Shown: in pieces, positions 35,842 through 44,475 of the stretch | Layout: each line of letters opens with the position of its first letter | Position numbering within the stretch: position 1 is the stretch's first letter | DNA from: Corynebacterium aquilae DSM 44791 | GTDB taxonomy: Bacteria > Actinomycetota > Actinomycetes > Mycobacteriales > Mycobacteriaceae | Assembly: GCF_001941445.1 (NCBI RefSeq) | Contig: NZ_CP009245.1 | Coordinates: 2,379,992-2,443,991 of the forward strand | DNA length: 64,000 bases | Reading direction: 5' to 3' | Notes under the pieces: model-generated | Seen by the model: only the letters and a program-made list of their open reading frames with translations | The model's database searches: none | What the model was told of the DNA's origin: nothing | Translations under genes and position numbers: made by a program

Positions 35842-36345
35842 ATGGCTTTAACCACCACGAAACGTCAGGCTGCCGCCATTTTGTGCGCGCTTGCCTGCAC
35901 GACGACCTGCCTGCCGATGCTTGCGAATACCGCCACCGCACAACAGGCACAGGGCATTCGGCCCCATCACCCAGATCCGGTCATCCCCGAAAAAATGAGC
36001 CCGTCCGAACGCAAGAAGCTCGCCGAATATCGCGCTTTCCTCAACCGCAGTTTGCCGACAATTACCTGCACCGATTTGCGAAAGGTTCCAGGGGTAAAAC
36101 CCACTGATAGCCGCGGGGTGTTCGCGGAGAAATCCCGCCGCCATTTCGACCGAAAGTATGGAATTCCAGGTGGGGCTTATGCCTCTACCGAGTACGCTGC
36201 CGGGCAGCTTGCCGCGTGGGGATCTTTCAACACTGCACTGGCCGCTAAGGCCGCCGAGTGTGGAGTGATCAAACGTGCCTCCACTCCCCCACCGGCCCTG
36301 GGTCAGACCCCGACCGGTGGCTCGGGGTCGTCGCTGTCTTCCTAG
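35842..36345 (+). CDS. small secreted protein with Ser-rich C-terminal tail
   Basis: 167 residues from the ATG at 35842 (AAGGGAAAG upstream). A signal peptide (about 1-33) is followed by a Pro/His stretch and a helical domain with two cysteines (PTITCTDLRKV and AAECGVIK). The protein ends GGSGSSLSS. The protein at 40627 has the same plan: a Cys in TCADL, a Cys in SCGVLK, and the end GGSSFSS. They look like paralogues of a corynebacterial secreted family. Function is unknown. The TetR gene at 35122 is divergent, and the dyad between could control it. Confidence 0.7.
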   Translation: MALTTTKRQAAAILCALACTTTCLPMLANTATAQQAQGIRPHHPDPVIPEKMSPSERKKLAEYRAFLNRSLPTITCTDLRKVPGVKPTDSRGVFAEKSRRHFDRKYGIPGGAYASTEYAAGQLAAWGSFNTALAAKAAECGVIKRASTPPPALGQTPTGGSGSSLSS

Positions 36346-36402
36346 CTTTCCTCATCTTCGCAACCCCACCTGACTCAATGACAGATCGAGGATGAATACA
36401 GT

Positions 36403-36440
36403 CAAGGGCCGCAGCTCCCATGCGGGGGCTGCGGCCCTTG
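36403..36440. terminator. hairpin between convergent genes
   Basis: Stem CAAGGGCCGCAGCTCCC / GGGGGCTGCGGCCCTTG with one mismatch, between the secreted protein and excalibur genes. No T run on either side. Confidence 0.7.
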
Positions 36441-36470
36441 AAAAATTAACGGAGTGAAATCCTCAGTGAA

Positions 36471-37286
36471 TTACCACTCGCAGGCAATGCCGTCCTTGTC
36501 ACGGTCGAGCTTGCCGCGGTAGCCGGGCTCACCAGCGTAGATCGGGCCATAGCCCTGTGCGTGAGCAGCGGCGCAGTTCTTGAAGTAGGAACCTGCCGGC
36601 GGAATCTTACGTCCACGGGCAACAGGGGCAGGAGCCGGGGCAGGTGCCGGTGCCGGAGCAACGTGAACCGGTGCCGGCGCGGGAGCAGGTGCAGGTGCGG
36701 GAGCCGGGGCAGGAGCCGGAGCGGGAGCAGGTGCGGGTGCGGGTGCGGGAGCCGGTGCGGGGCCGGGGATGATGCCCGGCAGCGGGTTCGGCACACGACC
36801 AGTGGCGACATCACGCAGGAAGTTGGTGATACCGAAGATGATGGCGCCAATGACACCAAGTGCGACGACAACACCGATGATGACGCCGGTGTTCTCGGAG
36901 GAGCCTTCAGGCTTAGCAGGGGTTTCCTTGGGATCCTCAGTACCAGGCTTCTCGGGCTGTGCCGGAGTATCGGTCTTCGGGGCCTCAGCAGCGGGTGCCT
37001 CGGTCTTCGGGGCTTCAGTCTTAGGAACCTCCGCAGCCGGAGTCTCTTCCTTCGGAGCGTCCTTGGCGGACTCCTTTTCGGCATCTTCCTTCGGCGCATC
37101 AGCGGCCGGGGTTTCATTCTTGGGAGCATCCTTAGCAGCCGGATCCGCCTGAGCGTCGGTTGCAGGAGCAGTGGTGGCGGTGTTCTCCGGCTGTGCAGCT
37201 TCTTCAGCGTGTGCGGGTGCAACTGCCAGGGAGACAGCAACGGATGCGCTGACGAACAGCGAAACGAGCTTCTTGTTGCGGGTCAT
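36471..37286 (-). CDS. cell-surface protein with excalibur calcium-binding domain
   Basis: 271 residues. Order of parts: signal peptide (1-27); an extended acidic/Ala/Pro region with repeats of APKxE type (about 28-130); one hydrophobic span (GVIIGVVVALGVIGAIIFGI); a long Ala-Pro repeat (about 175-230); and a C-terminal excalibur domain with two Cys and a DxDxDG calcium loop (DRDKDGIACE, 261-270). The Ala-Pro rod would carry the domain through the cell wall. Excalibur domains occur on secreted nucleases and surface proteins, but no enzyme domain is present here. A second excalibur protein is encoded at 39696. Confidence 0.85.
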   Translation of the reverse strand: MTRNKKLVSLFVSASVAVSLAVAPAHAEEAAQPENTATTAPATDAQADPAAKDAPKNETPAADAPKEDAEKESAKDAPKEETPAAEVPKTEAPKTEAPAAEAPKTDTPAQPEKPGTEDPKETPAKPEGSSENTGVIIGVVVALGVIGAIIFGITNFLRDVATGRVPNPLPGIIPGPAPAPAPAPAPAPAPAPAPAPAPAPAPAPAPVHVAPAPAPAPAPAPVARGRKIPPAGSYFKNCAAAHAQGYGPIYAGEPGYRGKLDRDKDGIACEW

Positions 37287-37543
37287 GATGCCTTCTCTAG
37301 ATCCGGTACGGGATATCTTTCAAAAATGTTTTAACCCCGCATATCCGGCTTAACCTAAACGGGGGTAAGCCAAGGGGTAAAAGCCAAAACCACTAATTCC
37401 TTTTTGCCCCACCTGCCGCTTACACCTCAGCTTTTCGTATTGAAAGTCCACTCTCAACACAATTGCTGCGGCACACTTCTACACCCGAAATGCAGCAATG
37501 GCGCTAACCAGCCGAAAACTAGTTAGCGCCAAAATCCCGAAGG

Positions 37544-38165
37544 CTAATGGTGCAGGACGAGCTCTGTTTCCATTTCCGGATCGAACGGGAACATTGGCCG
37601 CTTAATCCTTCGATGATTCAGACGAATGAGGTCTTGATCAACACCACCTGGAGTTAGTGCCAGCATCCAATCCTGTTGGATTGCATGCAACTCGGGTTCT
37701 AGGTATCCGATTTTGACGACAATGATGTCAATCTCGGTTGGTTCAATATCCAACCGGCGATACATGTCGAGGGTGCTGAATTGGCATCGTTGCGCAGTGA
37801 CAACAAAGCTCAAATTCCCCTTGTCTAGCCGTACACAAGTACCACCAAAAAGGTCCTCCGCGACAGCCTTGACAGTGGCCGTAACCGTAACCTCTCCGGG
37901 AGCGCGCGTATCCATCTTGCCCCCGACGTTGAGCTCAACTTCGCTCCCGATGCCAGCCGCGACTGCCTTTTTCCACCGCGGCAGGGTCCACGTTTGATAC
38001 CTGAACCACTCGCTTGGAACCATTGATGACCTCTTCATTTTTTAGGAGAGCGTCCAATGTGAAGGTGCAATCGTCTGCCCCACCAGCGCCAGGGTTATCT
38101 CCCGAGTCGGAAATAAAGTAGGGCTTCACGGGACTTGCTAATGCAGCAGCCAGACAATCTTCGAA
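37544..38165 (-). pseudogene. M81 family metallopeptidase (MlrC-like), C-terminal remnant with frameshift
   Basis: Two frames together match the C-terminal half of MlrC/DUF1485 proteins. The first has PVKPYFISDSGDNPGAGGAD and VSNVDPAAVEK. The second has AVAAGIGSEVELNVGGKMD, VVKIGYLEPELHAI, LTPGGVDQDL and the RPMFPFD end. They join if one base is removed from the T run at 37968-37972 (GAAAAAGGC to GAAAAGGC on the coding strand). The N-terminal half, which carries the metal site, is missing. The remnant starts where a + strand ROK-like remnant begins. Confidence 0.8.
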
Positions 38166-38394
38166 CTGTGCCTCGGGCGCAACGAAATGGCCGCCACGCT
38201 TTTCGATATCACCGATATCGTGCTTGGCGGCGGCGTGTTGAAGGCGTGGCCAATCATGAAGGATTCCTTCGACGCCGCTGTGGCAAAAACCTGTTGTCAC
38301 CGGTTTCGAACTTAAGGTTCGCGTACTCACCGATGGACAGGATGCTGTTCTACTGGGGGCTATCGCCACAGCCCGATCAGTAGCTGGAACCTAG
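38151..38394 (+). pseudogene. C-terminal remnant of a probable ROK-family kinase/regulator
   Basis: One frame reads LFDITDIVLGGGVLKAWPIM then DSFDAAVAKT before a stop. A second frame continues VVTGFELKVRVLTDGQDAVL, then LGAIATARSVAG, and stops at 38394. The order VLGGGV, a helix, then DAVLLGA is the usual end of ROK sugar kinases and repressors. A frameshift lies near 38290-38300. The 5' part is absent. A BadF-type GlcNAc kinase is a possible alternative. Confidence 0.55.
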
Positions 38395-38477
38395 ACGAAT
38401 CCGGGGCAGCCTCGTCTGCCCGGTTCGAAACCCTGATGTGGTTCCGGCAACTGCTGTATCACCAGTGCCTGCGGGAA

Positions 38478-39281
38478 TCAGTAAGCGGTCGAGGTATGAG
38501 TTCCGTCCGCCACAGACTTTTGGGAAGTTGCTTCCTCTAAGTCCGACGCTGCGGCTGCTGCGAGGCGCGACTTCCTTGCAGCACGGGCTTCATCCTTTTT
38601 GTTCTTTTCATGCCTACGCTGCACCCACTCCCAACTATTGGGGTCATAGACCTCGCGTGGGCGTTCAACAGCCCCGTACTTGCAGATACACCGTTGGCGG
38701 TCGGTAATTCCTTCAGGAATATGAACACCTGGTAGCTCGAATGTCCTTGGGGTGGATGTATCACCAGAAATTAACCGCAACGCGGGGTGCTCTGCGCGGG
38801 TCAGGTCAAACATCAAACGATGCACCGGGGTGTTACTATCCTCGACTCCGGGGATTAGCTGCCCAAGGCTGACGTCTAGAGCCTTGTACTTGTATTCCTC
38901 GGCGCATTGTTCTTTTGCGGGGTGATACCAAGCACGAACTTGAGTGAAGGCTCTGTTGAATGCGAAATAGAAAACGTCCAGCAGACGGGGATCCCGCTCA
39001 GGGTCATGAATCACGGGCGCCTTGAAAGAAGCGCTCTTCGCTGATGGGCGGCGGCTTTTGACGGCAACGTGCGTCGCCAACCATGCTGAATAGTCGCAGT
39101 GCAAGCATTCGATTTGCCCAAGAACTCGGCTGACCTCGCAGCCAAGATTGTTGCATGACGGGCATTTGAAACGCTGTGCTAGATATGCTGCACCTTTAGC
39201 CCAATCGTTGATGAGCTTTTGGGCACTTTTTTCTGCGTGCATACGAGTAGTAGTGGACGTGTTGTCCTCGTGGTGTTCCAT
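38478..39281 (-). CDS. orphan zinc-ribbon protein, unknown
   Basis: 267 residues from the ATG at 39281, with AAGGGGAG 7 nt before it. The open frame extends 29 codons further 5' without support. A zinc-ribbon-like CPSCNNLGC...CLHC (about 40-70) sits in the N-terminal third. A mixed alpha/beta middle follows, with CICKYGAVERPREVYDPNSW, and the end is charged and probably helical (NKKDEARAARKSRLAAAAAS). No family is recognised. The ribbon and basic tail suggest nucleic-acid binding (inference). It lies in an accessory region beside two gene remnants. Confidence 0.6.
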   Translation of the reverse strand: MEHHEDNTSTTTRMHAEKSAQKLINDWAKGAAYLAQRFKCPSCNNLGCEVSRVLGQIECLHCDYSAWLATHVAVKSRRPSAKSASFKAPVIHDPERDPRLLDVFYFAFNRAFTQVRAWYHPAKEQCAEEYKYKALDVSLGQLIPGVEDSNTPVHRLMFDLTRAEHPALRLISGDTSTPRTFELPGVHIPEGITDRQRCICKYGAVERPREVYDPNSWEWVQRRHEKNKKDEARAARKSRLAAAAASDLEEATSQKSVADGTHTSTAY

Positions 39282-39695
39282 GAGCACTCCCCTTGGTCGT
39301 ATCAGCTGCTCGTGATGGGAATTGTTGCAAAAAAATCTCTCCCTGTCAGCAGATTTGCGAAGGTTCACCTTGCTCGGCCGTTGAACGTTGGAGTGATTAC
39401 ACAGTCAAAACAGTCGATTGCGTTAAACGGCGAATCCGCAATCAAGTATCTAAAACCAACATGCGCGGGCTAATGCCTACAACCAGTCTCAGCAGATCCG
39501 CCTTCAGCCGTGGCCGCACGCCTACCCAACCAGCCGGGGATGTCTCCACCGGCTGCTGCGCGCACCAGCGCCGCGCAAGACAGGTAAACCTCCTTGCTTC
39601 GGATTTTTTTGGCGAATGGCGCGTCTGCCATACAGCAGCGGTTTATGCTGATGGCGGCAATAACATCTCTCGAATCAGACCGCTTAAGGGACGCC
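39282..39695. other. 414-bp intergenic region
   Basis: No convincing gene. It should hold divergent promoters for the zinc-ribbon gene and the excalibur lipoprotein gene. The lipoprotein frame is open from 39594, but the residues before 39696 do not resemble a signal peptide. Confidence 0.4.
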
Positions 39696-40190
39696 GTGAA
39701 CCAACTAGAACTCCGCAAAATCCCTGCGCGCACTACCGGCGCCCGCTATCAACGCCAAGCGGTCATCTTCGCAATGGCATCGGTCCTAGCTCTTTCTGCC
39801 TGTGGTTTCGGCGATAGCGAAGAAGAAACCTCCGTCGCACCAACGACTGTCACGGAAACTTCTACGGTCACAAAAACTGTGACCAGCACAAAGACGGTCA
39901 CGGAAACTCCCTTGAGCGAGACCGTTCCTCCAGCGCCGGTCGAACCGGCTGCAGTCCAGGAACCAACACCCGCAGAGCAGCCTCCTGCTGAGCAACCGCC
40001 TGCAGAACCCGCACCTCAGCTCATGCAGGGTTTCATCGCCCCTCCCCCACCGGCACCTGAACCTGCCGCCGGATCTCCAGTTGCAAACTGCAAGGAAGCA
40101 CGCGCCCGGGGCATCGCACCGATTCACAAAGGATCCCCGTACTACAGCAGCAAGCTCGACGGTGATGGAGATGGTATCGCCTGCGAATAA
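39696..40190 (+). CDS. excalibur-domain lipoprotein
   Basis: 164 residues from a GTG at 39696 with AAGGGA just upstream. ATGs at 39648 and 39654 are alternatives that lengthen the N-terminus. A hydrophobic segment ends in a lipobox (LALSAC), so the mature lipoprotein would start at that Cys. A Thr/Val/Glu-rich region (TVTETSTVTKTVTSTKTV) and a Pro/Glu/Gln-rich stalk lead to a C-terminal excalibur domain with two Cys and the calcium loop DGDGDGIACE. The two excalibur proteins in this region differ in anchor (lipid versus TM) but share the surface-display design. Confidence 0.75.
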   Translation: MNQLELRKIPARTTGARYQRQAVIFAMASVLALSACGFGDSEEETSVAPTTVTETSTVTKTVTSTKTVTETPLSETVPPAPVEPAAVQEPTPAEQPPAEQPPAEPAPQLMQGFIAPPPPAPEPAAGSPVANCKEARARGIAPIHKGSPYYSSKLDGDGDGIACE

Positions 40191-40626
40191 ACAAACGCGT
40201 AGGCGAAAGACCTGTTTCCAGCTCTAAACCAGATGACGATTGCTCGTTACCTAGAGCCGTCTTCCGTGAAGTGCACAAAAGACAATGAACCGCTCCCCCT
40301 TTGGGATAAACCTGTTCGCATCTTCGAACCTGGCCCGCTGACCGCGATCTCTAAGGAATCAATAGGAGCCTCTGGAAGGACCTTCGCCCTTGCTTGCCCC
40401 TCAGTCTCAACGAGTGTGAATTGAAATAGGCCCGCGTGCCCCTTCAATCAGGGCCGTCACTTCACATTGAGCGCTTTACTAATCTCCTCTTTTGGATGCT
40501 ACGGAGCCTACAGCTCCCGAAAAAGGGTTACTTTTCGAAGCGTTATTTCATTTCATGAACATAGCGTGAATGCTTGTTTTAGCATGGTCGGCAAGAAGCT
40601 ACTGAAGAACTCCTAGAAAGGCCTCT
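40191..40626. other. 436-bp intergenic region
   Basis: No gene recognised. Short frames on both strands (for example 40247-40447) lack ribosome sites and family likeness. The last 120 bp are A/T-rich and must contain the promoter of the secreted protein at 40627, with AGAAAGG at 40615-40621. Confidence 0.4.
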
Positions 40627-41043
40627 ATGAAATTCTCTAAAACCACTGTTGTCGCTCTTTTTGCAAGCGCAACCCTTTTTGGATCCACAGCAGTCGCCCA
40701 CGCTGACGACCTCACACCTGAAGAGCGTGAAATCGTCGCAAATTTGCAGAACTACTACAGCAATTATGCTGATGAGGCTACATGTGCAGATCTCGAGGTG
40801 GATTCTAGAAACTTCTCAGATCGCGCCGAAGCTCGCGCGTTTCTGCGCGGACTTGCGGCGCAGGAACATGCAGACCTCGCGGCCACGCTGCGTCCGATCG
40901 CGTACGCCGAGATCAACCGTGTCAGCGAAGCTTTCATCGACACGATTCTTGATAAAGCCGTAAGCTGCGGAGTCCTTAAGGATTCCGCTCCCCGGGGCCT
41001 CGGAAACGCCAATGGCACCGGCGGTTCATCGTTTTCCTCTTAA
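40627..41043 (+). CDS. small secreted protein with Ser-rich C-terminal tail (paralogue of 35842)
   Basis: 138 residues with an AGAAAGG site. A signal peptide (1-26, cleavage after VAHA) precedes a mostly helical domain: a first Cys in TCADLEV, an Arg/Ala-rich helix, and a second Cys in AVSCGVLKD. The end is GTGGSSFSS. It shares with the protein at 35842 the spacing of the two Cys (about 70 residues), the CGV[IL]K motif and the Gly/Ser end. No enzyme motif is seen. It is monocistronic and followed by a terminator. Confidence 0.75.
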   Translation: MKFSKTTVVALFASATLFGSTAVAHADDLTPEEREIVANLQNYYSNYADEATCADLEVDSRNFSDRAEARAFLRGLAAQEHADLAATLRPIAYAEINRVSEAFIDTILDKAVSCGVLKDSAPRGLGNANGTGGSSFSS

Positions 41044-41078
41044 CAAACTCGACGGCAAAGTATAATTTCGAGCCGCGA

Positions 41079-41121
41079 AAAGAGGTCGGCCATCAAACGC
41101 ATTTTGGTGGACGACCTCTTT
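41079..41121 (+). terminator. terminator after the secreted protein gene
   Basis: AAAGAGGTCG / CGACCTCTTT inverted repeat with a 23-base loop, followed by TACTTTT, 36 bp beyond the stop. Confidence 0.75.
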
Positions 41122-41514
41122 ACTTTTAATCCTAAAGCCTTATCTCCGTTGAGCATCCGGGAAAACGACGCTTCCATATTGCCCTAAAGGTTTTTCGCCT
41201 ACTGCTGCAGCCGACAGAGGATTTGGCTGCCGGCCCTTTAGCAACGTCCAAATAGGCCTGAAAATTTTGCCACCTTTGGGTACCTCCATGAGGCGGCCTA
41301 ATGCTAAATGAGTAGCGCTGTTAAAGCACCAACGCCTTATTGTGATATTCGCCTTCATCGCGGCAATACCCACGCTCATGCCGAATATGCCAAATCTTCC
41401 GGGCTTGCCGATCCCACCTCGCAGTTAGCCCACTTTGAATGAGGACCGCAGACAACGGTCGCTCAAGGGCGGTGTGGTGAATCTGGACCATCACACCGCC
41501 CTCGGGTGTCTTCT
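41122..41514. other. 393-bp intergenic region with hairpin and possible remnant
   Basis: A hairpin GGGCGGTGTG / CACACCGCCC (about 41467-41501) lies just downstream of the aldehyde dehydrogenase stop and probably ends the hydroxyproline operon. A + strand stretch near 41325-41428 reads LIVIFAFIAAIPTLMP then NLPGLPIPPR without a start, resembling the TM-plus-tail end of the protein at 17085. It may be the remnant of a related gene. Confidence 0.35.
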
Positions 41515-42960
41515 CTAGGATTTTTCTCCATTAACCATCTGCGGAATCGGTGCAGACGGGTTATCTTTCAACTGATCAGGCAGCTGCTGCTGAGGGAATC
41601 CCTGGTAGGCAACCGGACGCATGAAGCGAGCAATGGCAGCGGTACCAACCGAAGTGCTTTGATCGTTGGTAGTCGCCGGGTAGGGGCCACCGTGCTGCTG
41701 AGCGTAGGTCACGGAAACACCGGTGGGCCACTGGCCCCAAATGACTCGCCCTGCCTTGCGGGCAAGGATCTCAACAGTCGCCGAGACATCCTCATCTTCC
41801 TCGGCAAACAGCGTCGCGGTGAGCTGCCCTTCGAAGGTCTCCAGCAACTCCAGGAGCTGCTCCTCGCTGTCGTAGGCGACAACCAAAGAAGTAGGTCCGA
41901 AACACTCCTTCTGAAGCGTCTCCGGATCGTTAAGGACAGCTTCTGCCGTGGTCGCCAAAAGCGTCGGGGTCGGCGCATCGTCCATGCTGCCTTCCCGTAG
42001 CACTCGCACATCCGAGTGGTCGCGCAGCTCGGTCAGCGTATCGCAGTAACCACTGGCGATTCGCTCATTGAGTAGTTTTTGTGCACCCGGGTATTCCGCA
42101 GCTTCGAGTAGTTCTTCCATACCGCTCCCAGCAGGAACCAGCAGGGTGCCAGGCTTAGTGCAAAACTGCCCGGCTCCCAGGGTGAAGGAACCGACGAAGC
42201 CATCAACGATCTCCTGTGAACGCGAGTCGGCTGCTGCCTTGGTCACCACAACGGGGTTGTTGCTGCCGAGTTCGCCGTAGAACGGGATGGGATCCGGGCG
42301 CGACACTGCCAGGTCGAACAGTGCGCGGCCACCTGGAATGGAGCCGGTGAATCCAGCTGCCTTAATGCGCGGATCCTGAACTGCGATGCGGCCGGAATCA
42401 GTCCCGTAGATGACGTCAAACAACCCTTCGGGCGCTCCAGCTGCTTGCAGAGCGTTTTTGACTACCTCTCCGGTTTTCTCCGAGAGCTTGAGGTGCCCGT
42501 GGTGAGCTTTCAACACGACGGCGTTGCCGGCGGCGAGTGCACTCGCGGTGTCACCACCAGCGACAGAAAACGCAAAGGGGAAATTACTTGCGGCGAAAAC
42601 CAGAACAGGCCCCAGGGGCACTAGATAGCGGCGAAGATCCGGTCGGGGCGCTCCCATCGGCCAATCGGGATCTGCATGGTCGACGCGAACATCAAAGCAG
42701 GAACCTTCACGGATGGTTTCGCTGAACAGTCGCAGCTGGAAGGTTGTACGCTTTAGCTCACCGGTTAGGCGGCCTTCTGGCAGGTGAGTTTCTTCCATGG
42801 CGATTGGAATCAGCTGATCTGCGGCAGCATCCAAGGCATCGGCTACGGCATCGATGAGGCGTGCGCGTTCCTCGACTGTGGTTTTCGCAAATGCTCGGCT
42901 AGCTTTTTGTGCGCTGGTCAAAATGCCATCGAGTTGAGCTTCGGTGGTGGGGTTAACCAT
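41515..42960 (-). CDS. 2-oxoglutarate semialdehyde dehydrogenase (aldehyde dehydrogenase)
   Basis: 481 residues, strong AAGGAG site. Aldehyde dehydrogenase landmarks are Glu230 in FYGELGSNNPVVV, nucleophile Cys267 in LGAGQFCTKPG, and the NAD(P)-binding FTGSIPGG turn. The GELGSNNPVV and GAGQFCT variants are typical of the KGSADH group that ends hydroxyproline, glucarate and arabinose routes. It oxidises 2-oxoglutarate semialdehyde to 2-oxoglutarate. It is the last gene of the cluster, 27 bp after the dehydrogenase alpha subunit. Confidence 0.88.
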   Translation of the reverse strand: MVNPTTEAQLDGILTSAQKASRAFAKTTVEERARLIDAVADALDAAADQLIPIAMEETHLPEGRLTGELKRTTFQLRLFSETIREGSCFDVRVDHADPDWPMGAPRPDLRRYLVPLGPVLVFAASNFPFAFSVAGGDTASALAAGNAVVLKAHHGHLKLSEKTGEVVKNALQAAGAPEGLFDVIYGTDSGRIAVQDPRIKAAGFTGSIPGGRALFDLAVSRPDPIPFYGELGSNNPVVVTKAAADSRSQEIVDGFVGSFTLGAGQFCTKPGTLLVPAGSGMEELLEAAEYPGAQKLLNERIASGYCDTLTELRDHSDVRVLREGSMDDAPTPTLLATTAEAVLNDPETLQKECFGPTSLVVAYDSEEQLLELLETFEGQLTATLFAEEDEDVSATVEILARKAGRVIWGQWPTGVSVTYAQQHGGPYPATTNDQSTSVGTAAIARFMRPVAYQGFPQQQLPDQLKDNPSAPIPQMVNGEKS

Positions 42961-42987
42961 TTCTTTTCTCCTTGAAAATTGAGGTTC

Positions 42988-44475
42988 TTAAAGTTCGGTC
43001 AGAACTTCAGGTTGAATGCTGTCTTCTGGGTGCGGCCGATGAAGTTCCGCGATTTCTCCTAGTGCGACTGGGATGCTTACCGGGCGTTTGGTGCGCCCGA
43101 CACCGGAATAATCGGTGGTTCCTGTGGTGAGGCAATGTGCCGCAAAACCACAGGTCCTTCCCTGGCACCATCCCATTCCGGTTCTGGTCACCGATTTCAG
43201 ACTGCGAGGATCCTCAGCCCCGAGATCGGTGACTGCGTCCACAATGGTTTTCTTGGTGACTTCCTCGCATCGACAGATGACGGTGTCGTCTTCCACCCAG
43301 TCCATCCATCCTTGTGGGACTGGGTGAGCCTGGTGCATTGCCTTTGCGAAGGCGCGATGGTTTTTGATTGTTTTCTTCGCGGTCTGCACTGCTTTTTCTT
43401 GGGCTTTGTTTGGATGTTGCCCTGCAGCTGAGACTCCAGCGACGATGCCTTCTGCCACCGCTAGTGACGCGCCACCAATTCCAGTGACTTCGCCGGCGAC
43501 GTAGAGTCCTGGAACGGTGGATTGCTGCTTGTCATCCACCACCGTGGCTTCGGCGCCATCGATGCCACGAGTGACTTTTGCGCCCAGGCCGGTAATCAAC
43601 TCAACCTGGGTGTTGAAGCCAAAGCCTGTGCAGATGACGTCAATGTTGCTGTAGGTTTTTCCCGCCCCGGGGACAACGGCACCGTCTTTATCAAGCCGGT
43701 CCAGGCGCACAGCCTTCGAGATCCCATGACTTTCCTGTTCGACGCGAGTGACTGCCATTCCTGTTAGATAAGGAATGCGGTTTTTCGCGAAGACTCCCGC
43801 ATATTCGGCGCCTTCAAGGGCTTTTTCGGGAACCTTGGCGGCTGCTGCAACGTGAGGTGCCCAATTGCTTAGTCGGTTGGCTTCGCAGACTGCGACGACT
43901 TCACCGCCCGCAGCGACGATGTTCGCGGCGACGGGTAGCAGGAATGGGCCTGTGCCGGCGACGATAAAACGCTTCCCGGGCAGTACCTTCTCACCTTTGA
44001 TTAGGGACTGGACACCGCCAGCGGCCATCACACCGGGAAGATCCCAGCCAGGGAACGGAATCTGACGGTCGTACGCACCGGTGGCCACGATGAGCTTGTG
44101 CGCACTAACGCTCGAAGGCCGCCCCAAAGAATCCGACGCGTCGGAGCAGGTGAGCTGAACGATGAATTCACCAGACAGTGAGTTATCGAGTTCCGGAGTT
44201 GCTTGGATGCGTTGCGCCATCCATGCCTGTGTACTCGGCATGTAGGTGATGTGCCCTTGCTCTACGCCGGCGTCCAAACGTTGCTTGAGGTTGCAGAACT
44301 GCTTCCACCCATGGTGCAGGGATCCGTCGTCACCGTCGTGATGGCGCCAGTACTGGCCGCCGGGGCGGGCATTTGCGTCGATGAGGACGACGCTGCTTCC
44401 TAGCTCGGAAGCATTCACTGCAGCAGCAAGACCTGCTGGTCCCGCGCCGATGACTGCTACGTCATAGGTATTCAT
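42988..44475 (-). CDS. D-hydroxyproline dehydrogenase FAD/[2Fe-2S] subunit (alpha)
   Basis: 495 residues, GGAGG site. A pyridine-nucleotide-disulfide-type FAD fold shows GAGPAG (10-15), a second nucleotide-binding GTGPFLLPVA, and the ATGAYDRQIPFPGWDLPGV region. The C-terminal BFD-like [2Fe-2S] module has cysteines 401, 403, 437 and 442 (CRC...CQGRTC). This matches the HcnA/OoxA-like subunit of multi-subunit D-hydroxyproline, opine and glycine dehydrogenases. It overlaps the small ferredoxin-like gene by 14 bp, which supports one complex. Confidence 0.88.
   Translation of the reverse strand: MNTYDVAVIGAGPAGLAAAVNASELGSSVVLIDANARPGGQYWRHHDGDDGSLHHGWKQFCNLKQRLDAGVEQGHITYMPSTQAWMAQRIQATPELDNSLSGEFIVQLTCSDASDSLGRPSSVSAHKLIVATGAYDRQIPFPGWDLPGVMAAGGVQSLIKGEKVLPGKRFIVAGTGPFLLPVAANIVAAGGEVVAVCEANRLSNWAPHVAAAAKVPEKALEGAEYAGVFAKNRIPYLTGMAVTRVEQESHGISKAVRLDRLDKDGAVVPGAGKTYSNIDVICTGFGFNTQVELITGLGAKVTRGIDGAEATVVDDKQQSTVPGLYVAGEVTGIGGASLAVAEGIVAGVSAAGQHPNKAQEKAVQTAKKTIKNHRAFAKAMHQAHPVPQGWMDWVEDDTVICRCEEVTKKTIVDAVTDLGAEDPRSLKSVTRTGMGWCQGRTCGFAAHCLTTGTTDYSGVGRTKRPVSIPVALGEIAELHRPHPEDSIQPEVLTEL

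Noticed and set aside
41140-41379. 79-codon minus-strand open frame
   Set aside because: No ribosome site, no recognisable family and no operon partner. It may be chance in a region with hairpins and a possible remnant.
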